From contig OY744463.1 of NCBI GenBank assembly GCA_963556145.1, positions 4,464,001-4,528,000 on the forward strand: a stretch of 64,000 nt of DNA, written 5' to 3'. This DNA comes from Hygrocybe punicea (lineage: Eukaryota > Basidiomycota > Agaricomycetes > Agaricales > Hygrophoraceae). Positions 25,866-35,897 of the stretch are shown here, piece by piece. Each line of letters opens with the position of its first letter. Position 1 is the stretch's first letter. The notes below the pieces were generated by a model. The model was not told where the DNA came from, searched no databases, and saw only the letters and a list, made by a program, of their open reading frames with translations. The position numbers were made by a program, and so were the translations under genes.

Positions 25866-27641
25866 ATGGCCAATCCCAGTGAAGGGCCACTGCTTGCCAG
25901 CGGTCACAGCCTGGACGAGTCTGCTTCTGTCATCAACATCAGCAACACCGCTGTCCAATGGGAGGGGAAACACTCACATCGTACAGATCGCCTCGTTGCC
26001 TGGCTCCATGAAAATCCACACGAATGTATACTTCTGTTCTCTGACTCTGGTAGCGATGCAAAAGCCGCAAACCGGAAAAAGATTGTCACCTTGTGAATCA
26101 AAGTCCAACATTTATGCAAAGATTGTTCATGCAGTGTTTTCTGTTGATCATGACAAGAGCTTTCATGAAAACTTCCAAAACCATTCTGCCAAGTTCAATC
26201 GCGCAGTTGAGAACCGGTTGGGAACATAAGTGCCCACTGTGCCATTGGATTTGAATCGGTAAAACTGACTTTGATTTCTCTCTTAGTCTCAAGAAGAAAT
26301 ATCAAGAGTGGAAGACAAGACTGTCCAAGACAGGAGAAGGAGTTCACCCCACAGCTGACAGTTCGGGTCCCCGGAACATTTACGGTATGAATTTCTTTTG
26401 GTGTGTCGCAATTACTGAATATTTGTACAGAAGCTCTTCATAAAGAGTTTCCATGGTTTGATGACCTAGATGCAATGTGGAGCAAGCACCCAAACATTGT
26501 AATACAAGCCTCCACATTGGAGTCAGGGCAGCACTATGCCGACTGTGCCGCCCGGTTACTTGGGATGGGGTCTGTTGACATGCATTCCGCTGTCGTGCCA
26601 TCCAACATGCCCTTCACTGTCCCACCATCCGACATGCCCTTTGCTGTCCCACCATCTGACATTCCCTTCGCTGTGCCGCCATCCAACATTCCGTTTGCTT
26701 CACCAGCCATTGCGCCCACCTTTGGGCCTGCCTTACCTGTGAATCAGGTCCCAGCTCCTCCAGTGTTGACATTGCAGACATCTTCTGATGGCCTGTATCT
26801 AGACAAGGAGGGCAATTTACCAGCTGACATCTTTGATCCGACACTCCGTCTCCCCTCCTTCGATTATGCCCTTTTTTCCCAGTCCCTACCTGATTCTGAC
26901 ATTCCCTCCTGGACAAAATCACCTACAAGTGCCTTGCCAGCAACTCCCACGACCACGACCATGACCACGACCACGACCACCCCGACTCAACAATTCCTCA
27001 CACCTGCTTCATCCAGTCCTTCTTCTCACAGTGATAGTCCAATGAGTTATTCAGGGTCCGGGTCTGGTTCTGACACAGAGCATCTAACTCATCGCACTCG
27101 CTCACTTGCACTCCACACCCCCTCCCTCTGTCGACAGATCAGCACTAGCTGCCTCTTGGCTCTTCAATCACCAACAGAGTCGGAAAATTCACCTGGTGAA
27201 GCCAGCACATCGCATAGCTCCGCTGCAACCACTCAGACCTCTCTTTCTACCGGGTCTCGCGCTTCATCTCACAAATGGAATGAACCTCTTGGCGAGGTTG
27301 ATAAACGCCTTGACTTTATGCGCAAGATGATGCCATCAATGGCAGACCACCAGGCGAACAAGAGGCGCCATGTGGATCTCAAGGTGCTCCGAGAAGAACA
27401 CAAGCTTGCTGACATGGAACTGCAACATGAACACCTGTCCACTGAGAGTAGTCAACGTGATGCTGAACGTGCCCATGCCCATAAACTTGCTCAAATAGAG
27501 ATCGAGAAAATCAAGGTCATCGGTGAGCAAGAGAACAAGAACTTGGAGCTGAAGCTCAAGTTGGCTGAGCTGGAGTACAATATGATGAAACTCAAGAAGA
27601 GTGTTGATGCTCTGGGAGAGTCAAGTGGACATTTGGACTAA
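25866..27641 (+). CDS. Harbinger accessory protein, SANT/Myb-like with coiled coil
   Basis: Exon-like pieces read in order. ATG 25866 starts MANPSEGPLL and leads to HRTDRLVAWLHENPHECILL, resembling the short helical domain found beside Harbinger transposases in basidiomycetes. After a one-base frame break or tiny intron near 26090 comes KIVHAVFSVDHDKSFHENF to VENR. An intron (about 26216-26285) precedes LKKKYQEWKTRLSKTGEG. Another (about 26382-26429) precedes EALHKEFPWFDDLDAMWSKH. The last exon has four copies of a short repeat built on VPPSDMPFAV (26606-26700), a Ser/Thr-rich linker with a TTTMTTTTTT run, and a C-terminal coiled coil (about 27350-27620). Such ORF1 proteins are thought to help the transposase bind DNA. 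The frame break near 26090 suggests decay or an unrecognised intron. Confidence 0.6.
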
Positions 27642-27887
27642 CATCTCCTCTTTGGACTTATACCTTCCCCTCCGCTTTGGACTTATACCTCCCCCTCCTC
27701 TTTGGACTTATACCCCCCCTCTCCTCCTCCCCATGCTCCACCTGTGTTTTGCTGTTTTGCTCCTGAATTTTTTGAATATGTGTTACATGTTTCAAATGTG
27801 ATTGCTGGAAATCAATGTGGTATTTTTTTTGGGGGGGCTCTGCTACATAAGAAATAGTCAAAAGAAAATGGGTACATGAGTAGTAAA
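27642..27887. repeat. Intergenic tail with short tandem repeat
   Basis: Between the two convergent stops lies a pyrimidine-rich segment with about three imperfect copies of a 24-27-bp unit built on CTTTGGACTTATACC(T)CCCC (27650-27725), followed by AT-rich sequence likely to hold both polyadenylation regions. Confidence 0.55.
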
Positions 27888-28191
27888 TTAATAATCAAGC
27901 AAGCCTCTTTGTTCTATTTCCCTCAGCAATTCATGGCAGAACTGCTGACCAGGGGTTCTGGTATTAGCATCTTGCCCTTCATCTTCTTCATACTCTACAT
28001 CTCCAGGTGCATCACCATCTTCATCATCACTGTACTCCTGCAGATCTCCTGCCACAGGCTCTCCATTTTCATTTTCATCTGTCCAGACACTGGGATGGAT
28101 CCCAAGCTTCTCCTCAATCTTAATGATCAGGTTATGGATGATAAATAGAGTGATGAGCCATAATTTGACATATTCCATCTTCTTGGGATTA

Positions 28192-28330
28192 CTGTACTAA
28201 TTCATTCAATTCGCCGGCACGTGACTGTGTGAAAACTCCCAATAAATCTGAAAAATTGAGAAAAAATTAAATCCGGTGTCAAAAAAAATCCGTGTGACGC
28301 GTGACCGGCGAATTGAATGAATTAGTACAG
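28192..28330. mobile_element. 139-bp MITE with perfect 26-bp terminal inverted repeats
   Basis: The two ends are perfect inverted copies over 26 bp, starting CTGTACTAATTC. They are flanked by TA on both sides (28190-28191 and 28331-28332). Reading the transposase without the element and one TA restores an uninterrupted codon series across the site. The TA duplication suggests a Tc1/mariner-type mobiliser; there is no coding capacity. Confidence 0.9.
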
Positions 28331-28444
28331 TAGAGATCTGGAATTGCAGTTCTCGTAGGCAGCCAAATCGACCGTTGAGGGAACCATAAAGGTGCTCAGA
28401 TCGTACACAAATCTTTAGTCTGTCAGTAAAAATTACAAGGAAAT

Positions 28445-30071
28445 TGTTACAGATCACTTCTGCAGCGGGCTCCGGCAACAATCAACTTAACTAGGGATCG
28501 GATTCCAGAGGAGAGGAGAGCAGTTTTCATTGTTGCTTACTACTAAGACAACACTGCTAAGAGGGGGGGTTCATGGTACAATGTCATTGCGAGCTGTGGG
28601 GGTTACCCAAGATAAGGGGGTCTGCCCCAAGAACCAGACTAAACGTAAGGAAAAGAAAGAAGAAAAAGTCCGAACTAACAACAAGGACAGTAGATATAGT
28701 GAATGGACTTGAGGGAAGGTAAATGGGAATCCAACCATGAAGCCACAACATGTCCAACTACACCATATGTTCACCATGAGGCGTACATGAGGCGTCCTCA
28801 TGTCGATGTTCTCGCGATCCAACTGGAGGCCCAGGTGCCATTGAGGATAGAAGAGGTCCGGATGACTCGGATGATTTGTCGTCGGATCATGTGATGTGCA
28901 GAATTGCCTATTCGGGGTCTACACTTGCTGTAATGGGCAAATGCGCAGTCTGGCAAGTGCGATGCACGGTCGGGTCAAAGAGGGGTATCGTCCAGTGTGG
29001 GATTGGCGAAGGGAGTGTTGTGAGGTAGTGTGGATATAGCGGCACGTTTGGTGTGAAAGAAAACAAAGGAATGTATGGAAGAAAAACCAACTAAGACAGT
29101 GGGCTAGTCAAGGTCAGACATGTGAACAGCATAAGCTGTACCAGATGACGATGTGTGTGTCGATGACTTATCGAGGGGTGATGTCTTGTCCTGTAGAACA
29201 ATGTGGTCCACCTGATGTCAGTATTCGTCCAAGAAAGGGTATTGTTGTAAATGAGTGTGGGCGGTGTCAAGGTTACAGATGGAAAAGGATAAATGAATGT
29301 GGGTCCAGGTTTCGAGTCATGGCACGAGTGACAAGCTGTGGGAACAAGTTGTCGGGTACTGCAATGAAGCGATGTCGTGCAAACAATATGCGATAGGGGT
29401 TGGTTCACTGTTTGGGAAGTCGTATGGTCTGTGGTCGAAGTCCAAAAGAATGTGCTTCGGCGATGGTTGGATGAGAGAGAACAGTGAAATGTCCTGTGAT
29501 TGAGGATTGTTCAGGGCATGCATGCAGGTGAGGAATGTCGTCGGATCATCAGGGAGGATAATGGTAGGCACAGGGTATGAATATGGAAACCAAATATCCA
29601 AGAATGGCAATTGTCAATTACGTGTCGAGATATTGTTGAGGTGGAAGTCAGAAGTATCAATGGCGGAAGGGTTTCGGTGCTGATGCCAAAGATAGATCAT
29701 AACAAAGTAGAAACCGATGAGGAAGGTGATGGCGATGCTGCCAATGATGATTATGGTAATTAGCTGTGTTGGGAGTACAGCCATTGTGAATCGGTTTGTT
29801 GTGGGATGAAGTCAACAATATGTCAGGGCGAGGGAAAAGACAATAGTGATGATGTCCATCGGCAAGGAGACTATTTGGGTACAGCAAGGTAATGTGGGGA
29901 TGTGTCCATGGTCGGTCTGGATTGTTCTAGAGAACAAGGACAAGAATAAACAATGATGTCCAAAAGAAGATAAAAGGTAAAAGGAAACAAAAAAGGAAGG
30001 TGTGATAAAGTGGAATCATCATGGTGGGTAACAGAGTTGGAATCGGAGTTGCAGAGTTGAAAAACGTAACA
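28445..30071. mobile_element. 1.6-kb LTR-like insertion in the transposase intron
   Basis: The insertion begins TGTTACAGATC and ends AAAACGTAACA, so its ends form the short inverted repeat TGTTAC/GTAACA with TG...CA termini. It is flanked by GAAAT at 28440-28444 and 30072-30076, a 5-bp duplication. Without it the host intron is about 45 nt (GTATGT...AAAG), a normal fungal size. I found no reverse transcriptase or internal direct repeats, so it is a long solo LTR or a non-autonomous element. The interior has short open frames only, which I do not annotate. Confidence 0.7.
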
Positions 30072-30899
30072 GAAATGATGAAGACATACTCTTGAGAGAA
30101 AGTAATTGAATCGCCTCAGCTTTTGTACCAGAACACCTCTACATGGCTTCTTGAAAGGTGGAACACACCACTCAGAACAGCCATAGGCAAAATCAGCCCA
30201 CATCCATTCTTCATCAGGGAAGAATTGATCAGGATCTTGGCTGATTTTGGCACAATTGAATGCAGCTGCATCATGAACACTGCCAGGGACACCCACAACA
30301 TAGTCAACTATCCATAGGTTGTGTGGAAGACAGATGACCTAATTGTTTGTGTTAGTAAATTATCAAATCAAGATAATCAGAAAATGAACCTGGCAATTGA
30401 CAGAGTAATTCTTTTTCTTGTCAAAATAAACCTCCCCATACTCGCCTGGCTTCTGGAAGAGTGAGATGCAAGTCCCATCACCTGTCAAGTAGCCATTCCG
30501 CCACTCTGGACAGGTTTTGGTTGCAACCCACTGCTTTGCTTTCTCCATATCAGTGGCACAATCCTCTTTCTCCAGGTCCCATGATATAGCAATGTCATGA
30601 AGTGCCAAGAAAGCAATCATCACATGGTTGCAGCAGTTGTGAACTGTGCCAGCAGACACACCAGCCCAATCTCCAATGTCTTCAATTGTTAAACCATTCC
30701 AGCTGGCGGTCAGAGCCAAAGATGAGGTGAGCTTCAATGAGGGAAACAAGTTCATCAAAAACCTCTGGCTCGACATGAAGCTTGGCATGAAATCGTCTTG
30801 GATTATGCTGCCGCCACTTGTCAAGAAGCTGAATCTGAGGAGCACAGGGAATGGGGACTGATGGTTGAAGTACACATGTTTGTTGAACTTCCTCTTCGG

Positions 30900-32609
30900 T
30901 GTAGAGACTCATCGTCCCTCTGAGTCCATATCGTTGATATATCATGAATCCGGACAAACCTGCTGCCTCTATTCAACTCACATTCGAACCCGACATAACC
31001 TGACATAACCTGACGTGATGTGACCCGACGTGACCAGCGTGACCTGACGTATGCCGCTTCGTCACAGCCGCTTTCGGACCAAATCCGGCAGCCTCAGAAG
31101 CCCCAGAGTTCTAATTATAGGAGATGGATCTCATTGGACTCAATCCCCGACTTTGGATTTACCTTATTTGTGCATCCCCTCGTCCTTTCAGAAATATGTA
31201 GGACATTTCACATATTGTTCATGGATATTCCTTTTCCCCTCCATATTCCTGTCTTCGTCGCTTTGCAACCCCCCTTTCCACATCCCCATTCCAACCTTTC
31301 TTTGTAGCTTACCATTGGCTGAAATAGACATGTCCAAAAGTAGACTACACACACATGTACTATAAAAACGGTCCCCGACGACCATACAAAAAAAAGATAC
31401 CATTAGTCCCCATTTCCCTCATAGTCAGAATCATTTTAATCATTTCAAATGCTCATTGATACGCAGCGCACGTCCCTAAGCACAGAAACGTTCTATTGGA
31501 CCTATTCTAGCCTTGGACATGCTGCGATTCATTGCGAAACATCCCGATTTATATGTATCTCCATTGCGATGCGACTGCGATATGTGCGCGATACGGGCAA
31601 TAATTTGACATTACGGCGATTTTCTTCGGAGTGCTTCGGCCCCCTTCAGAAACATATTTCGAGTGTCTCTGACATCATCCATGCTTATACCGTTCACCCT
31701 ATTCCATTCCGATTCCATTCCGGTTCCAGGGAAGTCTTTATGCGACATGTTTCACTTATTTCAAACATTATAGCTCCTATCCTCTAGATATTTTGGAAAT
31801 TGCTTCGCATGGTGCTATACCCTTCATTTCAGTTCCATTTCATCCCTATTGCACCATAGTTCCGTCGTGCACTGTCTATTTGTCTTGCCTTCTTCACCCT
31901 GTATTGTCCTAACAACCAACTTCGCATAAATACCCCCTATAGTTTACATACTAGAGAGACATCTTGTATACCCCCGATTCCAGTCTATCATATCACCTCT
32001 TTACTGCGCTGTCCATGCGATAGCTCCGCTATGCTCTATTAAACTTTGCGTTCCTTCTATAAAGTGCTACGTATACGCCGAAAACATCGCCGACTGTTTC
32101 GCACATGCCGCACGCATTGCGCACATTGCGCACATCGGAAACATCATCGCCACTATCCAGAGCACCTCTGAGTATTTTTATTAACCTTTTGGATTGAGAT
32201 TGAACCCCTCAGAATTCGTACAGCACTGTGGTAGAGTTGGTATTTGATTCCGTTCACATTACCGCAGTGCACCCTTTCATCGTCCTCGTAGACCCTTAGA
32301 TTTTTATAGTTCACTTCATTGTCTTTATCGTTTTTCCCTTACTCGTTCATCGTTTCCGACCCGACCCGCCATACCCGACATTGTCAGCATTGTCGGGTTC
32401 ATCGTTATTTATCCGTTTTCAGTCCGTTCATCGCCAGGTTTGTTATTGTTAGTCCAGTTTTACGCAGCGGCTTTACTTTTACTTACATTCCTTTCCTTTA
32501 CTATTATCCCTGACACTGATTATCCACAGTCACTTCTACGCTGACACCCCTCTGGTTAGGATCATCTTTCTTATATTGTTCCGAAGCCAACCAAGAACCT
32601 GCATCTACA
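30900..32609 (+). mobile_element. Solo LTR (Ty3 family B, copy 1) in the transposase
   Basis: Starts TGTAGAGACTC and ends GCATCTACA. It is flanked by TCGG at 30896-30899 and 32610-32613. Its sequence matches, in reverse, the 913-bp LTR at 41952-42864, including a TATA-like CTATAAAAACGG near 31358 that sets the transcription direction to plus. It is longer than its partner because of an insertion of about 830 bp (31451-32279). Removing the LTR and one TCGG rejoins the transposase reading frame. Confidence 0.88.
31451..32279. mobile_element. ~830-bp insertion inside solo LTR B1
   Basis: Compared with the matching LTR at 41952-42864, this stretch is extra between ...AAATGCTC and GTCC...TAGACCC. 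It begins (A)TTGATACGCAG, a word that also begins segments at 58527 and (reverse strand) 55412. TCAT occurs on both edges. The right edge and the class of element are unresolved; it has no open frame that I recognise. Confidence 0.6.
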
Positions 32610-33054
32610 TCGGCTGCATCTAAAATCTGAAGACACTGATCAAAGATCATGTGATACATGTCTTCAGAACCTGTAGAAGTCATGGAGTCATCAGAAGCAG
32701 GATCAGATGATACTGCAAAGGTGTCAGAGGAAGGGGGTTCAGTATCCATATCCGAGTCTGAGTCACTACTATCAGAAGAACCATCAAGCATATCATAGAA
32801 AGTGTTGCCAAGAATTTCACCAAGATCCCCAGATGACATCTTCTTTAGCAGATTGAATTTTGGCAAGTGTTATCTGGCGAATTGACTTGCGAGGCATGAT
32901 GATGTGGTTGCTAAGATGGGGTGGGAAGCCGCCATCAGACACAGGGCACATATTTTAGACCTATCTAACAGCCCAAATCATTGCTGTTCTGAAAATTGAG
33001 CGGAGATTGAATAACGGACACAGCAACGCCTCATGTGTATCAGCAACGCCTCAC

Positions 33055-33890
33055 GTGTACTGGTCATCAGACAGCAGGAAGTTGAGCAGGGCCCTAGCAG
33101 GAAGAGATTGACAGCCCTTATTGATGCAACACTGCGTTGACCCAGGGCCAGATGTTGCTGTATCACTGGGTTTACCAGGATCCAGCATTTGCTGTGGGGT
33201 CAGGTTGACCCAGATCCAGATATTTCTGCAGCACTGGGTTGACCCTGGTCCAGCATTTGCTGCAGCACTGGGTTGACCTGGGTCCAGCACTTGCTGCGGG
33301 GCTTGGGTTGACCAGGATCCAGATATTGCTGCAGGGTTGACTGGGTTCCAGATATTGCTGTAGAACTGGGCTGACCCAGGTCCAGCACTTGCTGTGGGGT
33401 CAGGTTGACCTGGATCCAGATATTGCTGCAGCACTGGGTTGACCCAGGTCCAGCACTTGCTGTGGGGTCAGGTTGACCTGGATCCAGATATTGCTGCAGC
33501 ACTGGGTTGACCCAGGTCCAGCACTTGCTGCAGCACTGGGTTGACCAGGGTCCAGATATTGCTGTAGCACTGGGTTGACCTCGGTCCAGCAATTTCTGTG
33601 GTGTCAGGTGGACCCTGGACCAGATCTTGCTGCAGGCTTGGGTTCACTGGGGCCCCACTTGGTTGACCTGGGTCCAGCACTTCCTATAGGGTAGGTTGAT
33701 TGGGGTTCAGCCCATCCTGTAACATTGCATTGATTCCAGACCCACTCATGTAGCAGGATTGGGTTCAGGAGGGTCCAGCTATTGCTCCAGCATTGGGTTG
33801 ACATGGCCCTGCCCTTGCTGCAGAATTGGGTTGACCCCGGCGCAGCTCTCAATGCAGGATTGGGTTAACCAGGGTCTACTGCTTGCTGCA
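33055..33890. repeat. Right subterminal minisatellite of the Harbinger element
   Basis: About twenty degenerate 34-35-bp units with the core GGGTTGACC..GGTCCAG and TTGCTGCAGCACT. A higher-order unit of about 69 bp is nearly identical at about 33395-33463 and 33464-33532. The inner edge (33055-33121) is the inverted partner of 25656-25727. Frames through it are open by composition and are not genes. Confidence 0.75.
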
Positions 33891-34330
33891 ATGTGGGCCC
33901 ATGTCGGTCCACCGGATTGAGCCACATCCCATTTTGTCTGCATGTATTGCATGTTGACAACATTGACAGAGCTCACAACAGCTCAAGCCAATATTTATTC
34001 AGAAACTGCCATATATATAAAGCAATCAAACTGTTTCAATCTGTACTTCAAGTAAATGTACCATGTAATATAATTTGAATGCAATTATTAAAAGCACAGG
34101 GAATAGCAAAATTACCCAATTATTATTTTGACAATGCACAATATCTTACTTTTACCATCAGATATCAGCCATTACAGGAGCTACTTATCCCCAATTACAA
34201 TCTTTGGCAAAATCAGAAATTACCCCACTTGGAATATTGTACTTTTCTATTTCATATTGCTCAATTCTCTATTGGAATCAATATATATAACCTCACTATT
34301 ACTTAAAGTAGACACATAAATTTAATGATT
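33891..34330. other. AT-rich spacer between elements
   Basis: AT-rich sequence with short fortuitous frames. I see no gene, terminal repeat or recognisable motif. Confidence 0.5.
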
Positions 34331-34935
34331 ATTATAATACATAATTAAATAGTAAAGGGCAGGAGGCAGGTGAGAGGAAGGTGTGGTGGGTGTGGAGTGG
34401 GAGGAAGGGTGTGGGTGTGGGAGGAAGGTGGGAGTGGGAGAAGGGAGTGGGAGTGGGAGTGGGAGATGTGGGAATGTGGGAAGGCAGCAGGGAAGGGCAG
34501 CAGGGAGAGGGGGAGAGGGAGAGGGAGGAGGAGAGGGAGGAGAGTGGGATGTACATACCTGTTGCATTCCCCTCATCCTCGTCGTCTTGGTCTATGTCTC
34601 CACCGTCCTCTTCCCCATCATTCCCGTCCCCATTGTCCCCGTCGTCCCCATCCCCATTGTCCCCGTTCCCACATTCCCGTTCTTGTTCCCCTTGTTCCCC
34701 TCATCGTCGTCATCATCCTCATTGTCATTGTCATCCCCCATAGTCATTGTCGTCTGCTGGATCATCGTCCTTGTCCGCTAGATCGTCGTTGTCGTCCGCT
34801 GGATTGTCGTCATCGTCTCCGTCGTCCGCTGGATCGTTGTTGTCATCTCCATCATCCTGTTGTCCCCTTGCTGGCCGTCTCTGTCCCCATCATTGTCCTC
34901 GACGTCCCCTGGATTGACGTCATCATCTCCGTCGT
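34331..34935. repeat. Low-complexity purine-rich and GTC/ATC-rich tract
   Basis: 34370-34550 is a purine (GGGAG/GGGTGT) run on the plus strand. 34560-34930 is built of GTC, ATC and CCC trinucleotides and reads on the minus strand as an Asp/Asn/Gly-rich low-complexity peptide (DDGD and NGD motifs). It may be the 3' part of an acidic-protein gene cut by the Ty3 element that starts at 34936, but the frame is not clean and I do not call a gene. Confidence 0.55.
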
Positions 34936-35728
34936 TGTAATGGCGAGGTCAGGGTGGCTGTGGAATAAAGATCCTAACCTGTGATGTCAGCGTGAAAGTG
35001 ACAAGGAATAGTCTAGTGAGCTTCAGTAAGATAATAGGATATAAATGGTAAGAAGCCGCCGAGTAAACTACTGAAATCTATCGAGACCGGTCGAAGCTGA
35101 CGAAGCCGACGATGTCGGGTATGGCGGGTCGGGTGTCGGGTGACGAGGGACGTAGAGATAAAGGCAGTAGAACGACGGGGAGAGCGTCGAGGAAACTGAC
35201 GAGTAATGTGTGCGATGGATTTTACTGAGAGACTAATTCTCAGAGAGAGGAAACGGGGGAACTGGTTTCTTATTCAGAGATGGCGCTTGGGCACCGTTTT
35301 TATACTACAAATTTCTGTACCTAGATTCGGATGAGAGTCCTCGGCCGATGAGAGAAAACAAAGGAGAATAAAAATGGAGAAGTAGGAAGAGGGTTGTGAG
35401 GCGACCATGACAGGGAAAATGGGTGGAAGATATAAAAACCCGTAAAAGATGTAATATACTTTACTATATCTCCATAAGGGAGACACTAGGCGCAAATAAG
35501 GCAAGTCCGATGTCGGGATTCCAGTCTGATGAGATCTATCTTTGATATTTGAAGTTCCGTGAGTTTAGGAGATGGACCGACCAGGTACGTGAGCAGCCAT
35601 GCTAGTCGGTATGCATCGGGTTGCGTCGGGTTGCGTCGGGTTCAAGCGTGGATTGCTAGAGACGTCGGGTTCGAGCGGATTCGTGAAATATTGAGTTTAC
35701 GGCCTCAGAGGGTCGAGGACCCTCTACA
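34936..35728 (-). repeat. 3' LTR of Ty3 element A
   Basis: 793 bp, TGTAATGG...CCCTCTACA on the plus strand. In the element's own direction it carries TATAAAAACGG (near 35300 on the minus strand), a likely promoter. The purine-rich stretch just right of it (rc: AAGACCCAAGGAGA at about 35729-35742) fits a polypurine tract. Confidence 0.9.
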
Positions 35729-35897
35729 TCTCCTTGGGTCTTCTAATAGAGACCATCTGTGGTCGAGAATATGGGGTCTCCAAATGCGGGTCGCGAGTGT
35801 GGCCAATCACGTGAGCGGCCAAACAACGGCAAAGTAAAAAAAATAAAAAAATCTCTTTGTTGATCCGACTTTTCCTCTACACCATCACACACCCACC

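Larger units (their letters stand above)
27888..32866 (-). pseudogene. PIF/Harbinger DDE transposase, broken by insertions
   Basis: The coding parts, 5' to 3', are: the N-terminus from 32866 (MPKFNLLKKMSSGDLGEI, then an acidic Ser/Asp stretch) to 32614; then 30895-30360, with LLDKWRQHNPRRFHAKLHVE, DWAGVSAGTVHNCC and the first catalytic Asp in GYLTGDGTCISLFQ; an intron (about 30390-30310); VIDY-type strand and VPGSVHDAAAF; second Asp in EWMWADFAYG; NYFLSR at 30090. A second intron contains a 1.6-kb insertion. The next exon starts at 28412 with the third catalytic residue in VRSEHLYGSLNGRF, and the C-terminus runs from 28189 (KKMEYVKLWLITLFIIHNL) to 27888. All three DDE residues survive. Besides the insertions, some 25 residues seem deleted or out of frame near 30720-30680. 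The gene is not functional as it stands. Confidence 0.85.
25228..33890. mobile_element. PIF/Harbinger-type DNA transposon with nested insertions
   Basis: The unit contains two convergent genes: an accessory DNA-binding-type protein (+) and a DDE transposase (-). Minisatellite arrays with inverted inner arms of about 70 bp bound it. The two-gene organisation is known for PIF/Harbinger elements. Removing the inserted solo LTR (1.7 kb), the intronic insertion (1.6 kb) and the MITE (0.14 kb) leaves about 5.2 kb, a normal size for this superfamily. I could not fix the exact termini or the expected 3-bp target duplication because the ends are degenerate repeats. Confidence 0.7.

Noticed and set aside
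28508..29890. Various short frames inside the 1.6-kb intronic insertion
   Set aside because: None exceeds about 105 codons or resembles a transposon protein; frames conflict on both strands.
33055..33890. Regular repeats resembling a CRISPR array
   Set aside because: Units are degenerate and contiguous without unique spacers, the genome is eukaryotic, and the array bounds a transposon.
34370..34984. Arginine/proline/valine-rich plus-strand frames
   Set aside because: Low-complexity sequence open in all three frames and running into the LTR of element A.
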